Shown piece after piece: positions 5,307 to 6,847 of a DNA stretch of 6,847 bases. Numbering within the stretch: the first letter of the stretch is position 1; each line of letters begins with the position of its first letter. The notes beneath the pieces were generated by a model. That model saw nothing but the letters and a program-made list of their open reading frames with translations. It was not told where the DNA came from and searched no databases. Location of the stretch: contig RFLL01000332.1 in NCBI GenBank assembly GCA_003693905.1, positions 1-6,847 of the forward strand, in the 5' to 3' direction. The position numbers were made by a program, and so were the translations under genes. Source of the stretch: Alphaproteobacteria bacterium (GTDB lineage Bacteria > Pseudomonadota > Alphaproteobacteria > Kiloniellales > J153).

Positions 5307-6061
5307 ATGGCGGTTTTTGAAGTTCGCAAGCTGGGGTTGCAGCCGCGCGAAGCGGTGCCGCGCGCGCGTGGAGATCGCTCGCCGTGCCGGGCGTGCACCG
5401 TGCGTCACGTCACGTTGTGCGGGGCTCTCAACGAACAGGAACTGGCGGAGATGTCGGCGCTGGTCTCCTCGGTCGAGCTGGCCCCGGGCGACGGCCTGTT
5501 CGACGAAGGCGAGCCGGCCGATTACGTGTTCAACGTCACCGCCGGCACGGTCAAGATCTACAAGCTTCTGGCCGACGGCCGCCGGCAGATGACCGGGTTT
5601 CTCTTTCCCGGCGACTTCCTCGGGCTGGCCAACGAGGAAACCTATGCCTACAGCGCCGAGGCCGTGACCCATGCCACCTTGTGCCGGTTTTCGCGGCGCA
5701 AGCTCGAAGACCTGTTCGCGCGCTTCCCCAAGCTGGAGCACCGGCTTCTCGGCATGGCCAGCCACGAGCTGGCGGCGGCACAGGAGCAGATGCTGCTGCT
5801 GGGACGCAAGACGGCGCGGGAAAAGATCGCATCGTTCTGCTCATGCTCTCCAACCGCGCCCGCGAGCGCGGTCAGCCGGGCAATCCGGTGGCGGTGCCGA
5901 TGAGTCGCAACGACATCGGTGACTATCTCGGCCTGACGACGGAAACCGTCAGCCGCACGTTCACCCAGCTTCGTCAGTCCGGATGCATCGGCCTGTTGCC
6001 CGGCGGCAAGGTCGAGCTGTGCGACCGTGCCCGGCTGGAAGCCATCGCCGAAGGGCTGTAG
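5307..6061 (+). pseudogene. fnr: FNR-type [4Fe-4S] oxygen-responsive regulator, reading frame broken by a one-base deletion near 5837
   Basis: Joined across the break the product would be 251 aa, the normal FNR length. Residues 1-177 carry the cluster ligands Cys27, Cys30, Cys38 (CRACTVRHVTLC) and Cys126 (ATLCRF), a cyclic-nucleotide-binding-type beta barrel (~50-130, LFDEGEPADYVF, FPGDFLGL) and the dimer helix (~143-175). After TTC at 5835-5837 the frame runs into unrelated sequence and stops at 5901-5903 (198 aa). The expected continuation LLMLSNRARERG lies in the -1 frame from 5837 to 6061 and contains the winged helix-turn-helix with recognition helix TTETVSR; E213, S216 and R217 equal the E. 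coli FNR contacts. Restoring one C (TTC-CTG) repairs it exactly. As written, the sensor lacks its DNA-binding domain. A sequencing error, a true mutation, or less likely recoding are possible; no slippery heptamer is seen. The protein would normally switch genes under oxygen limitation. Confidence 0.9.
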
Positions 6062-6201
6062 CTCCGCTCCACCGCCGTCCGGTCCGCCGTGCCCTGCCGG
6101 TTTGACGACCGGTCCCACGCCCGCTGCGTCGGCGTTGCGTGCCGGCCGGTTTGCACCGTTCGGTCCCCGTCATTACCGTTGTTGCAGTGCAGCAATGGCG
6201 T

Positions 6202-6218
6202 CTGTACAACGGGTACAG
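6202..6218. promoter_or_regulatory. Palindrome CTGTAC-N5-GTACAG upstream of panC (candidate operator)
   Basis: Perfect 6-bp arms surround AACGG, centred at 6210, 94 bp before the panC start. Nested just before it is TTGC-N6-GCAA (6182-6195), and CCGTTGT (6176-6182) pairs with ACAACGG (6206-6212). A weak promoter (TTGCAG at 6183-6188, TACAAC at 6205-6210) would be covered by the palindrome. The rest of the 242-bp gap 6062-6303 shows no convincing gene and no clear fnr terminator. Confidence 0.4.
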
Positions 6219-6303
6219 GAAAAGACGCGAGGGGCTGCGCTCGCCCCCGTGTGCCGGAAGGACCCGGCCGACGCAGGATGCGGGCGAGTAGGAAGGAGAC
6301 ACT

Positions 6304-6847
6304 ATGAACGCGCCGAGCTCTCCGGATGCGTCCGGTTCCCTTGCCGTGATGCGTCGGGTCGCAGACGTGCGGGCCGCCGTGCACGACTGGCGCCGCCAGG
6401 GGCGCAGCATCGGGTTCGTTCCTACCATGGGGGCGCTGCACGCCGGTCACATGGCGCTCGTCGCCCGGGCGCGCAGCGAATGCGACCGGGTCGTGGTCTC
6501 GATCTTCGTCAATCCGACCCAGTTCAACGACGCCGACGATCTGGCCCGCTATCCGCGCAGCGAAGCGCGCGATGCGGCACTGCTGGAGGCGGCACATGTC
6601 GATCTTTTGTTCGCCCCTCCGGCCGCCGAGATGTACCCCGACGGATTCGCGACCACCGTCCAGGTCGCCGGTCTGACCGAGTGCCTGTGCGGGTTGGCCC
6701 GGCCGGGGCATTTCGCCGGCGTTGCCACCGTGGTTGCCAAGCTGCTGGCCCAGGTCGCCCCCGATGTCGCCTATTTCGGAGAGAAGGACTATCAGCAGCT
6801 TCTGGTGGTGCGGCGCATGGCCCGCGATCTCGATCTGCCCGTGCGCA
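6304..6847 (+). CDS. panC: Pantothenate synthetase (pantoate--beta-alanine ligase), N-terminal part
   Basis: The first 181 codons are present and the gene runs off the right edge. PanC joins pantoate and beta-alanine with ATP, by way of pantoyl-adenylate, in the last step of pantothenate synthesis in the cytoplasm. Visible motifs are PTMGALHAGHMALV (40-53), the HIGH-type nucleotide site with His46 and His49; VSIFVNPTQF (65-74), a pantoate-binding segment; the DLARYPR stretch (79-85); LCGLARPGHFAGV (128-140); and YFGEKDYQQL (157-166), the ATP/pantoate-binding signature. The KMSKS-like (SSRN) loop and C-terminal domain are beyond the window. The ATG at 6304 is preceded by AAGGAG at 6293-6298, 5 nt away. 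The N-terminal ~13 residues before the conserved domain are a short extension. panB is not seen upstream, where fnr lies instead; it could be downstream. Confidence 0.97.
   Translation, partial: MNAPSSPDASGSLAVMRRVADVRAAVHDWRRQGRSIGFVPTMGALHAGHMALVARARSECDRVVVSIFVNPTQFNDADDLARYPRSEARDAALLEAAHVDLLFAPPAAEMYPDGFATTVQVAGLTECLCGLARPGHFAGVATVVAKLLAQVAPDVAYFGEKDYQQLLVVRRMARDLDLPVR

Noticed and set aside
5830..5840. Programmed -1 ribosomal frameshifting in fnr
   Set aside because: No X-XXY-YYZ slippery heptamer is present around TCGTTCTGC, and FNR proteins are not known to be made by recoding; a deletion or sequencing error is simpler.
6089..6307. 72-codon open frame between fnr and panC
   Set aside because: No RBS, no recognisable features, Cys/Arg-rich shadow composition, and it overlaps the palindromes and the panC RBS and start.

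Overview
The window is GC-rich, densely coding chromosomal DNA that looks alphaproteobacterial, perhaps Rhodospirillales-like. That assignment rests on an FnrL-type Cys arrangement (CX2CX7C plus a distal Cys), GC-ending codons and the styles of the ggt and panC products. It cannot be taken to genus from sequence alone. No tRNA, rRNA, CRISPR array, insertion sequence or phage gene is visible.

Layout, left to right. (1) The 3' end of a plus-strand flavin disulfide-oxidoreductase-family gene (MerA/Lpd-like C-terminal domain), closed by a perfect 12-bp rho-independent terminator. (2) A short exported protein of 93 aa with 13 cysteines in [12 protein letters not shown] repeats, followed by a long-stem terminator whose apical loop is a pure pyrimidine run complementary to Shine-Dalgarno sequences. 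(3) A membrane-bound orphan sensor histidine kinase, probably translated from a leaderless mRNA that starts just after a perfect TATAAT. (4) On the minus strand, converging on the kinase, an exported gamma-glutamyltranspeptidase and, upstream of it, a small GNAT-like protein. (5) Divergent from those, an FNR-type [4Fe-4S] oxygen-sensing regulator preceded by an FNR box (TTGAC-N4-ATCAA) centred at about -61.5 from a predicted start site. Its reading frame is broken by an apparent one-base deletion between the sensor half and the DNA-binding half. (6) The 5' part of panC (pantothenate synthetase), running off the right end.

The genes do not form one obvious operon. Terminators and 140-250 bp gaps separate most of them. 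Common threads are thiol/redox chemistry (disulfide-oxidoreductase family, Cys-rich exported protein, glutathione breakdown by GGT) and oxygen sensing (FNR), but a joint pathway is only inference. The points most worth checking are the fnr frameshift, the Cys-repeat protein with its C-rich-loop terminator (possible 3'-UTR sRNA), and the palindromes in front of the kinase, ggt and panC. I did not find a clear new multi-gene system.
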